64,000 nucleotides of DNA from Methylobacterium sp. Leaf108 (lineage in GTDB: Bacteria; Pseudomonadota; Alphaproteobacteria; Rhizobiales; Beijerinckiaceae). Below the pieces are notes generated by a model. That model saw nothing but the letters and a program-made list of their open reading frames with translations, did not search any database and was not told the DNA's origin. Each line of letters begins with the position of its first letter. Within the stretch, counting starts at the first letter, position 1. Of this stretch, positions 7,625 to 16,889 are shown in pieces. Both the position numbers and the translations under genes were made by a program. The stretch is taken from assembly GCF_001423265.1 (NCBI RefSeq), contig NZ_LMND01000012.1, forward strand, positions 379,501 to 443,500, in the 5' to 3' direction.

Positions 7625-10600
7625 TCACGGCTCGGCGGGGACCGGAGGGGTCGGCGGCTCCCGGCTGCGCGCCTCGGCGGCGGCCCGGTCGGCCGCGGCC
7701 TTCGCCGCCCGTTCCGCCGCGAGCCTTTCGGCCGCGGCCTTCTCCGCGGCGGCACGCTCGGTGGCCGCCTTGTCCGCAGCCATCTTGTCCGCCGCCACCT
7801 TGTCCGCCGCCATGCGCTCGGCCGCCGCCTTGATCGCCTCCGCCCTGGCGCGGTCCATCTCGATGCGGGCGCGGCGGCGCTGGCGCTCGCTCTGGTCGGC
7901 CTCGAACAGTTCGATGCTCTCCAGTTCCCTCTGCAGCACCACCGCGGCGAGCCCGGTGGTGAGGGGACCGGGATCGACGATGCGCTCCGGCTTGGCGAGG
8001 CTGCCGGCATAACCGAACTGGATCGCCGGCGGGCCGGCGGTCCAGCCGCGGGGCGCGTCGGTGCCGGTGAGGGTGCCGCGGGCCTCGAAGCGGCCGCTGC
8101 GCAGGTCGAGATCGATCTTGCCGTCCCAGCGCCCGCCGTCGAGATCGAGGGACAGGGGCGTCGCCCGCAAGGCGCCGCCGACCAGGGTGGCGGGCACCCG
8201 TGCCGGCCCCCTGGCCGCGAACGGGCCGGCGGCCAGGGCCTCGGCCATCCACCCCTTGAGGCGGCCCTCGCGCAGGGGGTCGTCGTCCTCCAGGGCGCGG
8301 GCGAGGGCGCGGCCGATCCCGCGCGGATCGCCCTCGGGCAGGCTCACCCCGGAGAGAGTCAGGCTGCCGCTGCCGCCGAGGTTGTTGGCGAGGCCGACGA
8401 AGCTCTCCCCCGAGGCGCCGAAGCGCAGCGACGCCGAGATCGTGGCCGCCACCGCCCCGGGTCCGGCGAGCCCCTTGAGATCGGCCCCGTCGATGCGACC
8501 CTCGCCGGAAACGGACGCCGCCCCACCCTGGCGGGCGACGGTGGCCGAGCCGGTGAACACGCCGCCGGCCAGGGTGCCGGTGATGTCGTCGAGGCTGAGC
8601 GCCCCGTCGGCGAGCCGCAGGTTGAGGGCCGCCCCCGTCATGGTGAAGCCGCGTCCGAGGTCGAGGGTGTCGGCCCGCAGGGCCAGGGTGAGGGGCGGCC
8701 GCTCGGGTGCGGGCATGAACCGCGCCCCCGACAGGGTCGCGTCGGCGCTCGGGACCGCGCGCGGATCGGGGGGAAGGGCCAGGACGCCGACGAGCCAGGG
8801 CAGGGACAGCCGCCGCAGCCCGAGGCTACCGCCGAGGTCGCCCTCGGGCGCCCGCAGCAGGCTGGCGGTGACGGGATGGCCGGCGATGCGCCCGCTCACC
8901 GCGAACCGCGCCTCGTCGCCGGCCCGCGACAGGCCCAGCACGAGGTCCGCCGGCAGCGGGCCGGGCACGGTCGCACCCTTGCCGAAGGCGAGGTCGAGGA
9001 CCGGGCCGAGGTCGGCGGTCGCGATGGCGATCTCGCCCGCGTCCGGGGGCAGCAGGCCGGGCTCCACCAGGATCGGTGTCTTGGTCGCCAGGGTGAGGCC
9101 GGCGACGGCCCCGTCGAGGGTGACGCTCAACGGGCTCGGCTCGCCGGGCAGGGAACCGCGACGGCCGGTCAGGGTGAGGCGCGCCGGCTGGCGGGTGGGA
9201 GCCTCGCCCCGCCCGAGCCAGCGGGCCGCCTCGGCGGTGGCCAGCGTCGCGTCGAGGCTGACGATGCGGCCCGACCGGCTGATCACGGTGAGGTCGAGGT
9301 CGCTGCCGGCGGCCTTGCCCTTGGCGGCGGCCCTGAGGGTGTCGGCGGCCCCCGCCTCCCGTTCCAGGCTGAGGTCGAGGTCGAGGGCGCCCCGGCGCAG
9401 GAAGGCCGGCAGCAGCCGCGCCTCCGCCACCCAGGCCCGGTCGAGGAGGGCGAGGAGGGGGGCGGCCACCGGCGCGTCGACATGGCCGGCGATCCGCCCC
9501 GAGCCGTCGGGGGCGATGCGGCCCGAGAGCCTGGCGTTGGCGCCGGCGAGATCCGTCACCTCCAGGGTGTCGATGGACAGCGCCGGACCGTCAGACCGGA
9601 TGCTGGCCGCGATGCTGCCGCCGGCGCCCTGGCGCGGGCCGTAGCGGACGTCGCCGGCCTGCAGCGTCAGGCCGATGTCGTGGCCGCGCAGGCCCGACAC
9701 CGCCTGCGCGAAGGAGGGCAGCGTCGCGATGTCGACCCCTTTGGCCGCGAGCTGGGCGTCGAAGCGGCCCCGGGTGCCGGCCTCCCCTCGCGTGTAGCGG
9801 GCGTTGCCGGTGATCCGCGCCTCGCCGAGGCCGAGGCGCAGGTTGCGCAGCGACAGGGTCGGGGCTTCGGCCGAGAAGTCGGCGGAGAGGTCGGAGGAGG
9901 CTTGGATCGGCCGGCCGTCCATCACCGCCACCGCCGGCCCCTCGAGGCCGAGCTTGCGCAGGTAGCGCCCGAATCCGTCGGAGGCCGCCACGTCGAGCCC
10001 GGCGGTGCCGGTGAAGCGCAGGCGGGGCTGGGTGTCGAGGCTGCCGGTGACGGTGAGCCGGGCGCCGCCCGGCGCCGTGGTCCGGAAGCGCCGCAGGACG
10101 AGGCCGCCGTCGCGGTCGAGGGTGAGGCCGAGGTCGAGGTCCGACCAGTCGTCGAGGCCGAGCGCCAGGCTCTCGACGGAGACGTCGAGGTCGGCCAGCA
10201 CCGGCAGGTTGCCGGCGGCGGCAGGCATGCCGCGCCCGATCAGGGCCTGTCCCTCGGTGGAGATCAGGAAGGAATCGAGGTCGAGGCGGCGCGCCTCCAG
10301 CCTCAGCGCGGCGCGGCCCTCGCGCAGGTCGAGCCGACCGTCGCCGGTGAGGCGCAGGGTCTTGCCGCCCGGGTCGATCTCGGCGGTCACCCCTTCCAGC
10401 GTGGCGACGGGGCCGCGCGAGGCGAAGCGCCCCGACAGGGAGAACGGCAGGTAGGGACCGGCCGCCTGGGTCGGCGGCCCGACGACGACGCGCCAGGTCC
10501 CCTCCGCCTCCGGCACCATCGCCCGCATCGGGCCGGCGGGCGCGTCCGGCACCGGGACGAGACCCAAGCGCGCGTCGAGTTCGACGCGCGGGTGGGTGTC

Positions 10601-11224
10601 GCCGCCACCCGAGAGCTTGACCGCGATGCGGCCCTCGGCATCCGGTTGGCCGGTGGACAGGCGGAACGGCACGCCGCCGCGCGAGCCCGCGACCCGCCAC
10701 GGGCCGGTGAGCCGCGGCGCGTCGAGGCGGACGTCCTCGGCGCGGATCTGGTCGGTCCGGCCGGTCCTGGTGGCGATGGTGGTGACCACCAGTTGGCGGA
10801 TGGCGAGGTCGTCGACGGCGAGCCCGTCCTCGCCGGTGAGGGGGGCTGCCGGCAGCATCACGCTGTCGCCGTCGGTCACCGGCAGGCGCAATTCTGCCCG
10901 GCCGATGCGGGTCTCGGTGAAGCGGATCTCGCCGGAGAGGAGCGGCGTCAGCCCGATCTCGGCCTTCACGAAGCCGAGGTCGACGGACGGCCTGTCGGTG
11001 TCCCGGGCGTCGCCCAGCGAGAGCCGGTCGAGGCGCAGCCGCGGCGATGGCAGGAACCGCACCCCGATCCGCCCCTCGCTGCGGGCGGGAAGACCGACGG
11101 ACCGCGAGATCGCCCGGTCGACCAGGGTGCGGTACTCCTCCCAGGGGAAGAACGGCGGGATCGCCAGGGCCGCCACCAGGATGACGATGACGGCGCCCGC
11201 GACCGCGGTCAGGATGTCACGCAC
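7625..11224 (-). CDS. AsmA-family envelope protein
   Basis: 1199 residues from GTG 11224. One N-terminal membrane anchor (LTAVAGAVIVILVAALAIPPFFPW, residues ~5-28) is followed by a very long periplasmic beta-rich region with AsmA signatures (VRFLPSPRLRLDRLSLGDARD at 54-74) and a C-terminal AsmA-like repeat region. AsmA-like proteins (TamB/YhdP group) are thought to bridge the membranes and move phospholipids. The last ~90 residues form an Ala/Glu/Arg-rich heptad segment (AAERMAADKVAADKMAADK) typical of a coiled coil, ending in a Pro-rich tail; this tail is unusual for the family. Very high G+C gives long shadow frames on the other strand. Confidence 0.88.
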   Translation of the reverse strand: MRDILTAVAGAVIVILVAALAIPPFFPWEEYRTLVDRAISRSVGLPARSEGRIGVRFLPSPRLRLDRLSLGDARDTDRPSVDLGFVKAEIGLTPLLSGEIRFTETRIGRAELRLPVTDGDSVMLPAAPLTGEDGLAVDDLAIRQLVVTTIATRTGRTDQIRAEDVRLDAPRLTGPWRVAGSRGGVPFRLSTGQPDAEGRIAVKLSGGGDTHPRVELDARLGLVPVPDAPAGPMRAMVPEAEGTWRVVVGPPTQAAGPYLPFSLSGRFASRGPVATLEGVTAEIDPGGKTLRLTGDGRLDLREGRAALRLEARRLDLDSFLISTEGQALIGRGMPAAAGNLPVLADLDVSVESLALGLDDWSDLDLGLTLDRDGGLVLRRFRTTAPGGARLTVTGSLDTQPRLRFTGTAGLDVAASDGFGRYLRKLGLEGPAVAVMDGRPIQASSDLSADFSAEAPTLSLRNLRLGLGEARITGNARYTRGEAGTRGRFDAQLAAKGVDIATLPSFAQAVSGLRGHDIGLTLQAGDVRYGPRQGAGGSIAASIRSDGPALSIDTLEVTDLAGANARLSGRIAPDGSGRIAGHVDAPVAAPLLALLDRAWVAEARLLPAFLRRGALDLDLSLEREAGAADTLRAAAKGKAAGSDLDLTVISRSGRIVSLDATLATAEAARWLGRGEAPTRQPARLTLTGRRGSLPGEPSPLSVTLDGAVAGLTLATKTPILVEPGLLPPDAGEIAIATADLGPVLDLAFGKGATVPGPLPADLVLGLSRAGDEARFAVSGRIAGHPVTASLLRAPEGDLGGSLGLRRLSLPWLVGVLALPPDPRAVPSADATLSGARFMPAPERPPLTLALRADTLDLGRGFTMTGAALNLRLADGALSLDDITGTLAGGVFTGSATVARQGGAASVSGEGRIDGADLKGLAGPGAVAATISASLRFGASGESFVGLANNLGGSGSLTLSGVSLPEGDPRGIGRALARALEDDDPLREGRLKGWMAEALAAGPFAARGPARVPATLVGGALRATPLSLDLDGGRWDGKIDLDLRSGRFEARGTLTGTDAPRGWTAGPPAIQFGYAGSLAKPERIVDPGPLTTGLAAVVLQRELESIELFEADQSERQRRRARIEMDRARAEAIKAAAERMAADKVAADKMAADKAATERAAAEKAAAERLAAERAAKAAADRAAAEARSREPPTPPVPAEP

Positions 11225-11377
11225 CAGTCTCTGTTCCCGTGTCGCCCGCGTCGACGGGCCGGTTCACGGGGCTCGACGATGGATCGCACCCGGCCGCATC
11301 CACGGCGCGGCGCCACATCTCGCGTCCCCGGGCCTGCGCATAGCACACGGGCCGGGGGCGCGCTTCAGCGCCGGGCC

Positions 11378-11617
11378 TCAGCGCCGGGGCGGAACGACGA
11401 TCGTCGGCGCGGGTGCCGCGCGGAAGGCGTCGTTGCGCTGGATCTGCATGCGCATCTGGTTGTTCTCGAACTGCTGCTGCTGCTGGATGCCGCGGATCTG
11501 GCTCTGGTTGGAGAGCCGCTCGTTCGTGGCGTTCAGGCTGTCGGGGTTGCCCGACAACTGGGCGAGCGCCGGGCTGGCGGCGGCGAGGAACAGGGCGGTG
11601 GCGAGGGATAGGCGCAT
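11378..11617 (-). CDS. small Gln-rich secreted protein
   Basis: 79 residues. The signal peptide is textbook (MRLSLATALFLAAASPALAQ, cleavage after ALA), followed by an N/Q-rich segment (SNQSQIRGIQQQQQFENNQ) and a Pro-rich end (APTIVVPPRR). No domain recognised. It is divergent from the uvrD gene and stands alone. Signal peptide, codon pattern and compact length support a real gene; function unknown. Confidence 0.65.
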   Translation of the reverse strand: MRLSLATALFLAAASPALAQLSGNPDSLNATNERLSNQSQIRGIQQQQQFENNQMRMQIQRNDAFRAAPAPTIVVPPRR

Positions 11618-11800
11618 GGGTCGGTCCTGACTGACTCGAGGCTCGGATGAGGCGGCGACTGGGCTCGATGTGTCGACGCGGGGGCGGGAATCCAAGTTCC
11701 ACGCAGGCGCGAAGAGTGCCCCCGCGTGGTCGCAGCCTGGACGCCGGGCGCGGGCGCCGCGCCCTCGACGCCGTTCGCGTTTTGGTCCAGGGAAGCGGGC

Positions 11801-14173
11801 ATGACACAGCATCCCGGCGCGGCGCCCGCGCCCGCTCCGACCTCGCAAACCGGTTCTTCCATCGCCGCGCGTGCCATGGCGTCCCTGCGGCCGCAGGGAG
11901 AGCCCTATCTCGAGGGGCTCAACCCCGAGCAGCGCCGGGCCGTGGAGACCACCGAAGGGCCGGTGCTGGTGCTGGCCGGCGCCGGCACGGGCAAGACGCG
12001 GGTGCTCACCACCCGCATCGCCCACCTCGTCGCCACCGGCCGGGCGCGGCCCTACGACATCCTGTCGGTGACCTTCACCAACAAGGCCGCCCGCGAGATG
12101 AAGCTGCGCATCGGCGCGCTGATCGGCCCGGCGGGCGAGGGCATGCCTTGGCTCGGCACCTTCCACGCCATCGGCACCAAGATCCTGCGCCGCCACGCCG
12201 AGCTCGTCGGCCTGAAGTCCGACTTCACCATCCTGGGGATGGACGACCAGCTGCGCCTGATGAAGCAGGTCATCGCCGACCAGGGCATCGACGAGAAGCG
12301 CTGGCCGGCCCGCGCCCTGTCCTCCACCATCGACGGCTGGAAGAACCGGGGCCTCTCGCCCGAGCAGGTGCCGCCGGGAGAGGCGCAGGCCTTCGCCTTC
12401 GGCAAGGGTGGCGCCCTCTACACCGCCTACCAGGCCCGGCTCGCCACCCTCAACGCGGCGGATTTCGGCGACCTGCTGCTGTTGTGCCTCAAGCTCTGGC
12501 GCGAGAACCCGGACGTGCTCGAGACCTACCAGCAGCGCTTCCGCTACATCCTCGTGGACGAGTACCAGGACACCAACGTCGCCCAGTACCTGTGGCTGCG
12601 GCTGCTGGCGCTGGGTCACCGCAACGTCGCCTGCGTCGGCGACGACGACCAGTCGATCTACGGCTGGCGCGGGGCCGAGGTCGACAACATCCTGCGGTTC
12701 GAGCACGACTTCCCCGGCGCCACCGTGGTGCGGCTGGAACGCAACTACCGCTCCACCGGCCACATCCTCTCGGCCGCCTCGGGGCTCATCGCCAAGAACG
12801 AGGGCCGTCTCGGCAAGACCCTGCGCACGGAGGACGTGGCCGGCGAGAAGGTCACGGTCTCGGGCGCCTGGGATTCGGAGGAGGAGGCCCGCCAGCTCGG
12901 CGAGGCGATCGAGGGCCTGCAGGCCAGGAACCATCCGCTGTCCGAGATCGCGGTGCTGGTGCGGATCTCGGCGCAGATGCGCGAGATCGAGGACCGTTTC
13001 GTCCAGCTCGGCCTGCCCTACCGGGTCATCGGCGGCCCGCGCTTCTACGAGCGCGCCGAGATCCGCGACGCGCTGGCCTACCTGCGCGTCACCGTGAATC
13101 CGGCCGACGACCTCGCCTTCGAGCGCATCTTCAACACCCCCAAGCGCGGTTTGGGCGATGCGACGCTGCAGGTGCTGCACGCCACCTCGCGGGCCCGGAA
13201 GGTACCGCTGCTGATGGCGGCGCGCGGCCTCGTCGAGACCGACGAGCTCAAGCCAAAGGCCCGCTCGACCCTGCGCGCCCTGGTGGAGAGCTTTTCGCGG
13301 TGGGCGCGGATGATCGAGGGCCGGCCGCAATCGGAGGTGGCCCAGACCATCCTCGAGGAATCCGGCTATACCGAGATGTGGCAGAAGGACCGCTCGGCCG
13401 ACGCCGCCGGGCGCCTCGAGAACCTCAAGGAGTTCGTGCGCTCCATGGAGGAGTTCCCGGATCTCGGCGCCTTCCTCGAACACGTCTCCCTGGTGATGGA
13501 GGCCAGCGAGCAGGAGGGGGCCGATCGCGTCTCCCTGATGACGCTGCACGCCGCCAAGGGGCTCGAATTCGACACGGTGTTCCTCCCCGGTTGGGAGGAC
13601 GGGCTGTTCCCCAACCAGCGCGCCCTCGACGAGAGCGGTCGGGCCGGGCTGGAGGAGGAGCGCCGCCTCGCCCATGTCGGTCTCACCCGCGCCCGCAGGC
13701 GCGCGAAACTGTCGTTCGCCGTCAACCGGCGCATCCACGGCCTGTGGTCCTCGACGGTGCCGAGCCGCTTCATCGACGAACTGCCGCCGGACGCCGTCGA
13801 CGTGGTCGATGCGCCCGCCCATTTCGCGGCCGGCGCCTCCCGGTTCGACCGCAACCCGACGCCGTTCGGCTCGTCGTACTCTACGCCGGGCTGGCAACGG
13901 GCGCAGGAGAACACCGCCAGGACCGCGGATGCCACCGCGCGCCGCCAGGAGTTCGGCCGCGGGTCGAGCCAGCGCGGCGCCCCGCGCCAGATCGAGGGCG
14001 AACTCGTGGCGTCGTCCACCGGCGCGCCCTCGGCCTTCGCCACCGGCATGCGCGTCTTCCACATGAAGTTCGGCCCCGGCGAGGTCGCGGCCGTCGACGG
14101 CAACAAGCTCACCGTTGACTTCGACAAGGCCGGCCGGAAAATGGTGCTCGACAGTTTCATCCAGCCCGGATGA
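11801..14173 (+). CDS. UvrD/PcrA-type superfamily 1A DNA helicase
   Basis: 790 residues from ATG 11801 (preceded by AGGGAAGCGG). ATP-dependent 3'-5' helicase used in repair and removal of DNA-bound proteins. Motifs in order: Q motif LNPEQRRAV (40-48), Walker A AGAGTGKTR (60-68), ILVDEYQDTN (motif II), GDDDQSIYGWRGA (motif III), LERNYRST (motif IV), TLHAAKGLEFDTVFLPGWEDGLFP (motifs V/Va) and VGLTRARR (motif VI). The C-terminus has the PcrA/UvrD Tudor-like domain (TGMRVFHMKFGPGEV). Length (~790) fits pcrA/uvrD rather than rep. A GTG/ATG further upstream (11726) or ATG 11876 are alternative starts. Confidence 0.93.
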   Translation: MTQHPGAAPAPAPTSQTGSSIAARAMASLRPQGEPYLEGLNPEQRRAVETTEGPVLVLAGAGTGKTRVLTTRIAHLVATGRARPYDILSVTFTNKAAREMKLRIGALIGPAGEGMPWLGTFHAIGTKILRRHAELVGLKSDFTILGMDDQLRLMKQVIADQGIDEKRWPARALSSTIDGWKNRGLSPEQVPPGEAQAFAFGKGGALYTAYQARLATLNAADFGDLLLLCLKLWRENPDVLETYQQRFRYILVDEYQDTNVAQYLWLRLLALGHRNVACVGDDDQSIYGWRGAEVDNILRFEHDFPGATVVRLERNYRSTGHILSAASGLIAKNEGRLGKTLRTEDVAGEKVTVSGAWDSEEEARQLGEAIEGLQARNHPLSEIAVLVRISAQMREIEDRFVQLGLPYRVIGGPRFYERAEIRDALAYLRVTVNPADDLAFERIFNTPKRGLGDATLQVLHATSRARKVPLLMAARGLVETDELKPKARSTLRALVESFSRWARMIEGRPQSEVAQTILEESGYTEMWQKDRSADAAGRLENLKEFVRSMEEFPDLGAFLEHVSLVMEASEQEGADRVSLMTLHAAKGLEFDTVFLPGWEDGLFPNQRALDESGRAGLEEERRLAHVGLTRARRRAKLSFAVNRRIHGLWSSTVPSRFIDELPPDAVDVVDAPAHFAAGASRFDRNPTPFGSSYSTPGWQRAQENTARTADATARRQEFGRGSSQRGAPRQIEGELVASSTGAPSAFATGMRVFHMKFGPGEVAAVDGNKLTVDFDKAGRKMVLDSFIQPG

Positions 14174-14547
14174 GGCGTCTCACCGGCCCCGAGGGGCCGG
14201 CCGTCCCGCCCATCTGCGGCGTGGACGATCGAGGGATCGCGATGGATCGTACCCCGAGTGGGTCCAGCACGTCGTCCGATCTTACGGTTCCGTTAACGAA
14301 AAGCTGTCGTCATGGCCCTGTCGCGTGCAGCGCGGCATGGTGCGTGCACGGCAACACCCGCGCGACACGTCGCGGGATCGGCCGGGCGGGATCGGCCGGC
14401 CGTCCACAGCGGCCTCGTCGGTGCGGGGAACTCCCCGGCATCGGAGAGTTTGATCTGTGGACCGGAGGATATCGGCGGGAGTCACGACAGTAGCGTAGCG
14501 AAGCGTTGGCAAGTCCAGATTGGCACGTCCGGTTGGAGTGTTGTTCG
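14174..14547. other. intergenic region uvrD-phoH
   Basis: 374 bases. Besides the hairpin at 14183-14200 I see short GC-rich inverted repeats (GGATCGGCCGG repeated around 14378-14402) and no coding frame with normal codon use. The phoH promoter is presumably here, but no clear -35/-10 pair was found. Confidence 0.4.
14183..14200 (+). terminator. hairpin after the helicase gene
   Basis: Perfect 8-bp inverted repeat CCGGCCCC-GA-GGGGCCGG starting 10 bases after the stop codon. It has no T-run, so intrinsic termination is uncertain, though position and stability fit a GC-rich terminator. Confidence 0.45.
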
Positions 14548-15264
14548 ATGAAGAGACGGCGCGCACGACTTGAATTGGTTGACGAGCATCCGGCCCGACT
14601 GCACCGAACGCGTTTCGACGAGGAGCGGATCCTCAGTCCCATCCAACCCCTCACGGACCGGCAAGCCGAATACCTCGATGCCCTGGCGACCCACCCCCAG
14701 GTGATCGTCCTCGGGCCCGCCGGGACCGGCAAGACCTACATCGCCGGCACCCGCGCCGCCGACCAGCTTCGCCAGCGCCGGATCTCCAAGGTCATCATCA
14801 CCCGGCCCAACGTGCCCTCGGGGCGCTCGCTCGGGTTCTTCCCCGGCACCCTCGAGGAGAAGATCGCCCCCTGGGTCGCGCCGCTGACCGAGACCATCAA
14901 GGAGCGGATGGGCACGGCGGCCTTCGAGATCGCCTGCAAGACCGGCGACATCGAGGTGGTGCCCTTCGAGGTAATGCGCGGGCGCACCTTCAAGAACTGC
15001 CTCGTGATCCTCGACGAGGCGCAGAACACCACCACCGCCGAGATCAAGATGTTCCTGACCCGCATCGGCGACGATTGCCAGGTCATCATCAACGGCGACG
15101 TCTCGCAGACCGATCTGCGCGAGACCTCGGGCCTGCGCACCGTCATCCATCTCGTGAAAAGCCGGATGATGCGCATCCCGATCGTGGAGTTCACCCTCGA
15201 CGACATCGTCCGCTCGGGCATCTGCGCTGATTGGGTCAGGGCCTTCGAGGAAACGAAACTCTGA
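14548..15264 (+). CDS. PhoH-family ATPase
   Basis: 238 residues from ATG 14548. A P-loop NTPase of the PhoH/YlaK kind: Walker A LGPAGTGKT at 55-63, IITRPNVPSG, and Walker B VILDEAQNTT, with the C-terminal GDVSQTDL and the SGLRTVIHLVKS helix. Shorter than PhoH-like proteins that carry an N-terminal KH or PIN domain (~330-440), so it corresponds to the stand-alone core ATPase. PhoH proteins are linked to RNA metabolism and phosphate stress; the substrate is unknown. It is not in the ybeZ-ybeY context, so it is probably a paralogue of the YbeZ type. Confidence 0.88.
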   Translation: MKRRRARLELVDEHPARLHRTRFDEERILSPIQPLTDRQAEYLDALATHPQVIVLGPAGTGKTYIAGTRAADQLRQRRISKVIITRPNVPSGRSLGFFPGTLEEKIAPWVAPLTETIKERMGTAAFEIACKTGDIEVVPFEVMRGRTFKNCLVILDEAQNTTTAEIKMFLTRIGDDCQVIINGDVSQTDLRETSGLRTVIHLVKSRMMRIPIVEFTLDDIVRSGICADWVRAFEETKL

Positions 15265-15398
15265 CTCGCGTGTTGTCAGCGGCAGGCCCGAACGGGGGCC
15301 TGCCGCGCGCCCCGGTGTGCGACGATCTTCTCCGGCGCGCCGCGTCGGGAGAACGAACCGGGTGCCGCGCTCGGGACACAGAAAAAAGGACGCCCTTC

Positions 15399-15638
15399 AT
15401 GAGGAAACTGACCTTCGCCTTCGCCGTGCTCGCCTCGCTCGGCGCCGCTGGCCTCGCCACCTCCGCCTCCGCTGCCCCCGGCGCTCCGATGGGCGTCACC
15501 GCTCCCGACGCCGTCACCAACGTTCAGATGATGCGCATGGAGCGCCGGATGATGGAGCGGCGCATGATGAAGCGTCGGATGATGGAGCGCCGCATGATGA
15601 AGCGTCGGATGATGCGCCGGGACATGCGCCGCATGTGA
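15399..15638 (+). CDS. secreted Met/Arg pentad-repeat protein
   Basis: 79 residues from ATG 15399 with GAAAAAAGGA upstream. Signal peptide (LTFAFAVLASLGAAGLATSASA, cleavage before APGAP). From residue 51 the sequence is built of five-residue units M-M-x-R-R with x alternating Glu and Lys. At DNA level two 30-bp units (15549-15578 and 15579-15608) differ at one base. The exported peptide would be strongly basic and Met-rich; metal (Cu/Ag) or polyanion binding is a guess. It is followed by a good terminator at 15705. No family recognised. Confidence 0.7.
   Translation: MRKLTFAFAVLASLGAAGLATSASAAPGAPMGVTAPDAVTNVQMMRMERRMMERRMMKRRMMERRMMKRRMMRRDMRRM
15549..15608 (+). repeat. 30-bp tandem repeat (two units) within the Met/Arg protein gene
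   Basis: Units begin ATGATGGAGCG and ATGATGAAGCGTCGG and alternate every 15 bases. The two 30-bp periods differ only at the third base of one Arg codon (CGG/CGC), suggesting recent duplication by slippage. Confidence 0.85.
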
Positions 15639-15704
15639 TCGGCCGGCGGGCCGCCTGCCGGCCCGCCGCTTCCCGCCCGTGGGGTGGGGCATCGACCGCC
15701 TACG

Positions 15705-15738
15705 AAGGCCGTTCCGATTTCGTCGGAGCGGCCTTTTT
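15705..15738 (+). terminator. Rho-independent terminator after the Met/Arg repeat gene
   Basis: Inverted repeat AAGGCCGTTCCGA - TTTCG - TCGGAGCGGCCTT (13-bp stem with one G-T wobble) running into TTTTT. This is the clearest intrinsic terminator in the window, about 65 bases after the stop. Confidence 0.85.
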
Positions 15739-15835
15739 CGTGGAGAAAAACCCGTGTCGATCTCGGACGAGCGTAGCGGACGTTCGCACGGCACTGAAGA
15801 CCGGCCCTTGGAAGAGGCCGTTGGAAGACTGCCCT

Positions 15836-15864
15836 TTGGCTGTCAAGACTTGTGTTAGGATATT
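15836..15864 (+). promoter_or_regulatory. candidate sigma-70 promoter of the DUF6456 gene
   Basis: TTGGCT, 17-base spacer, GATATT, within the most AT-rich part of the 15639-15923 gap, about 60 bases before the ATG. The match is imperfect; prediction by eye only. Confidence 0.35.
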
Positions 15865-15923
15865 TTTCCTTTACCGTTGGTTGTGCGGGGGTCGTTTCCG
15901 GCCATCTTCGTAGGGAACATATC

Positions 15924-16778
15924 ATGAACAAAGCTCGCAAGGCGAATCATGGCCTCGCCTCCGTCGTCCCCAAAACTCGCCCGGAGACGCGCCTCGACCG
16001 CCATGCCGCGCGGCTCCTGGCGGCCCTCGCCACGGAGGGCGCTTATGCGCTGGAGGACCCTGTCGACGAGACCGGCCTGATCGTGCGCAGCGGCGGAACG
16101 GGGATCTCCCTCGGGGCGGGGCGGTTCCCGGCCGGGGCGGGCGCGGCCCTGCTCGCGGCGGACCTCGCCGAGCAGGGCGGCGGGCGGCGGGCGCGCCTGA
16201 CGATCAGCGCGGCGGGCCGGGCACGGCTGCGGCGCGAGGCCGCGGGCGCGGCCCATCCCTATCTCGCCCAGCACCTCGACCTCGTGCGGGAGCCAGGCGC
16301 CGGGCCGGAGCGCCCCTGGCGCGACGCCTCCGAAAGCCCGCTCGCCTGGATGGCGCGGCGGCGCGACCGCGACGGCCGCCCCCTCATCGACGCGGCCTGC
16401 TTCGAGGCCGGGGAGCGGCTGCGGCGCGACCTCACCACGGCGTCGCTGATGCCGCGGATGGGCTCCGACTGGAGCGGCGTGAAGGTCGACGGTTCGGGGC
16501 CGCGCGACCCGTCCGCGGCCTCCGACACGATGCTGGCCGGACGCCAGCGGGTCCGGGCCGCCCTCGACGCGGTGGGCAGCGACCTGTCCGGGCTGCTGAT
16601 CGACCTGTGCGGGTTCCTCAAGGGCCTGGAGCGGATCGAGGCGGAACGGCGCTGGCCGGCGCGCTCGGCCAAGGTGGTGGCCCGCATCGCCCTGGCGCGG
16701 CTGGCCGAGCACTACGGCCTCGAACGCGAAGCGGTGGGCCCCGACCGCGCCCGGCTGCGGCTGTGGCGCGAAGCCTGA
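15924..16778 (+). CDS. DUF6456 domain-containing protein (putative DNA-binding)
   Basis: 284 residues from ATG 15924, preceded by TAGGGAAC. The C-terminal two thirds match the alphaproteobacterial DUF6456 pattern: [19 protein letters not shown], then [26 protein letters not shown], and a helical C-terminus ([16 protein letters not shown] ... [14 protein letters not shown]) that ends like a helix-turn-helix. The N-terminal part ([12 protein letters not shown] ... [15 protein letters not shown]) resembles a small winged-helix segment. The family is conserved in Rhizobiales and is often annotated as a regulator; its target is unknown. It stands alone, followed by repeat copy B. Confidence 0.75.
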   Translation: MNKARKANHGLASVVPKTRPETRLDRHAARLLAALATEGAYALEDPVDETGLIVRSGGTGISLGAGRFPAGAGAALLAADLAEQGGGRRARLTISAAGRARLRREAAGAAHPYLAQHLDLVREPGAGPERPWRDASESPLAWMARRRDRDGRPLIDAACFEAGERLRRDLTTASLMPRMGSDWSGVKVDGSGPRDPSAASDTMLAGRQRVRAALDAVGSDLSGLLIDLCGFLKGLERIEAERRWPARSAKVVARIALARLAEHYGLEREAVGPDRARLRLWREA

Positions 16779-16792
16779 GCGCTCACACAATC

Positions 16793-16889
16793 CGTTCGAT
16801 GGCTTCGCAATGCGGATTTTGGCTTCGCTCGGGCGCTACGCGGGCTCGGTGATACGGCTCCCGCTTGATCCAAGCGGAAACACGTATCA
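16793..16889 (+). repeat. dispersed palindromic repeat R1, copy B
   Basis: ATCCGTTCGATGGCTTCGC...GATTTTGGCTTCGCTCGGGCGC, GCGGGCTCGGTGATACGG, CCGCTTGATCCAAGCGG, ACACGTATCA. The CCGCTTG-ATC-CAAGCGG stem is perfect. The final TCA (16887-16889) is the stop codon (minus strand) of the EamA gene. Confidence 0.8.

Noticed and set aside
7514..11611. A 1365-codon open frame on the plus strand opposite the AsmA gene
   Set aside because: It is a shadow of the GC-rich AsmA gene: the translation is a low-complexity mix of Gly, Ala, Arg and Gln with no domain, while the minus-strand frame has anchor and AsmA motifs.
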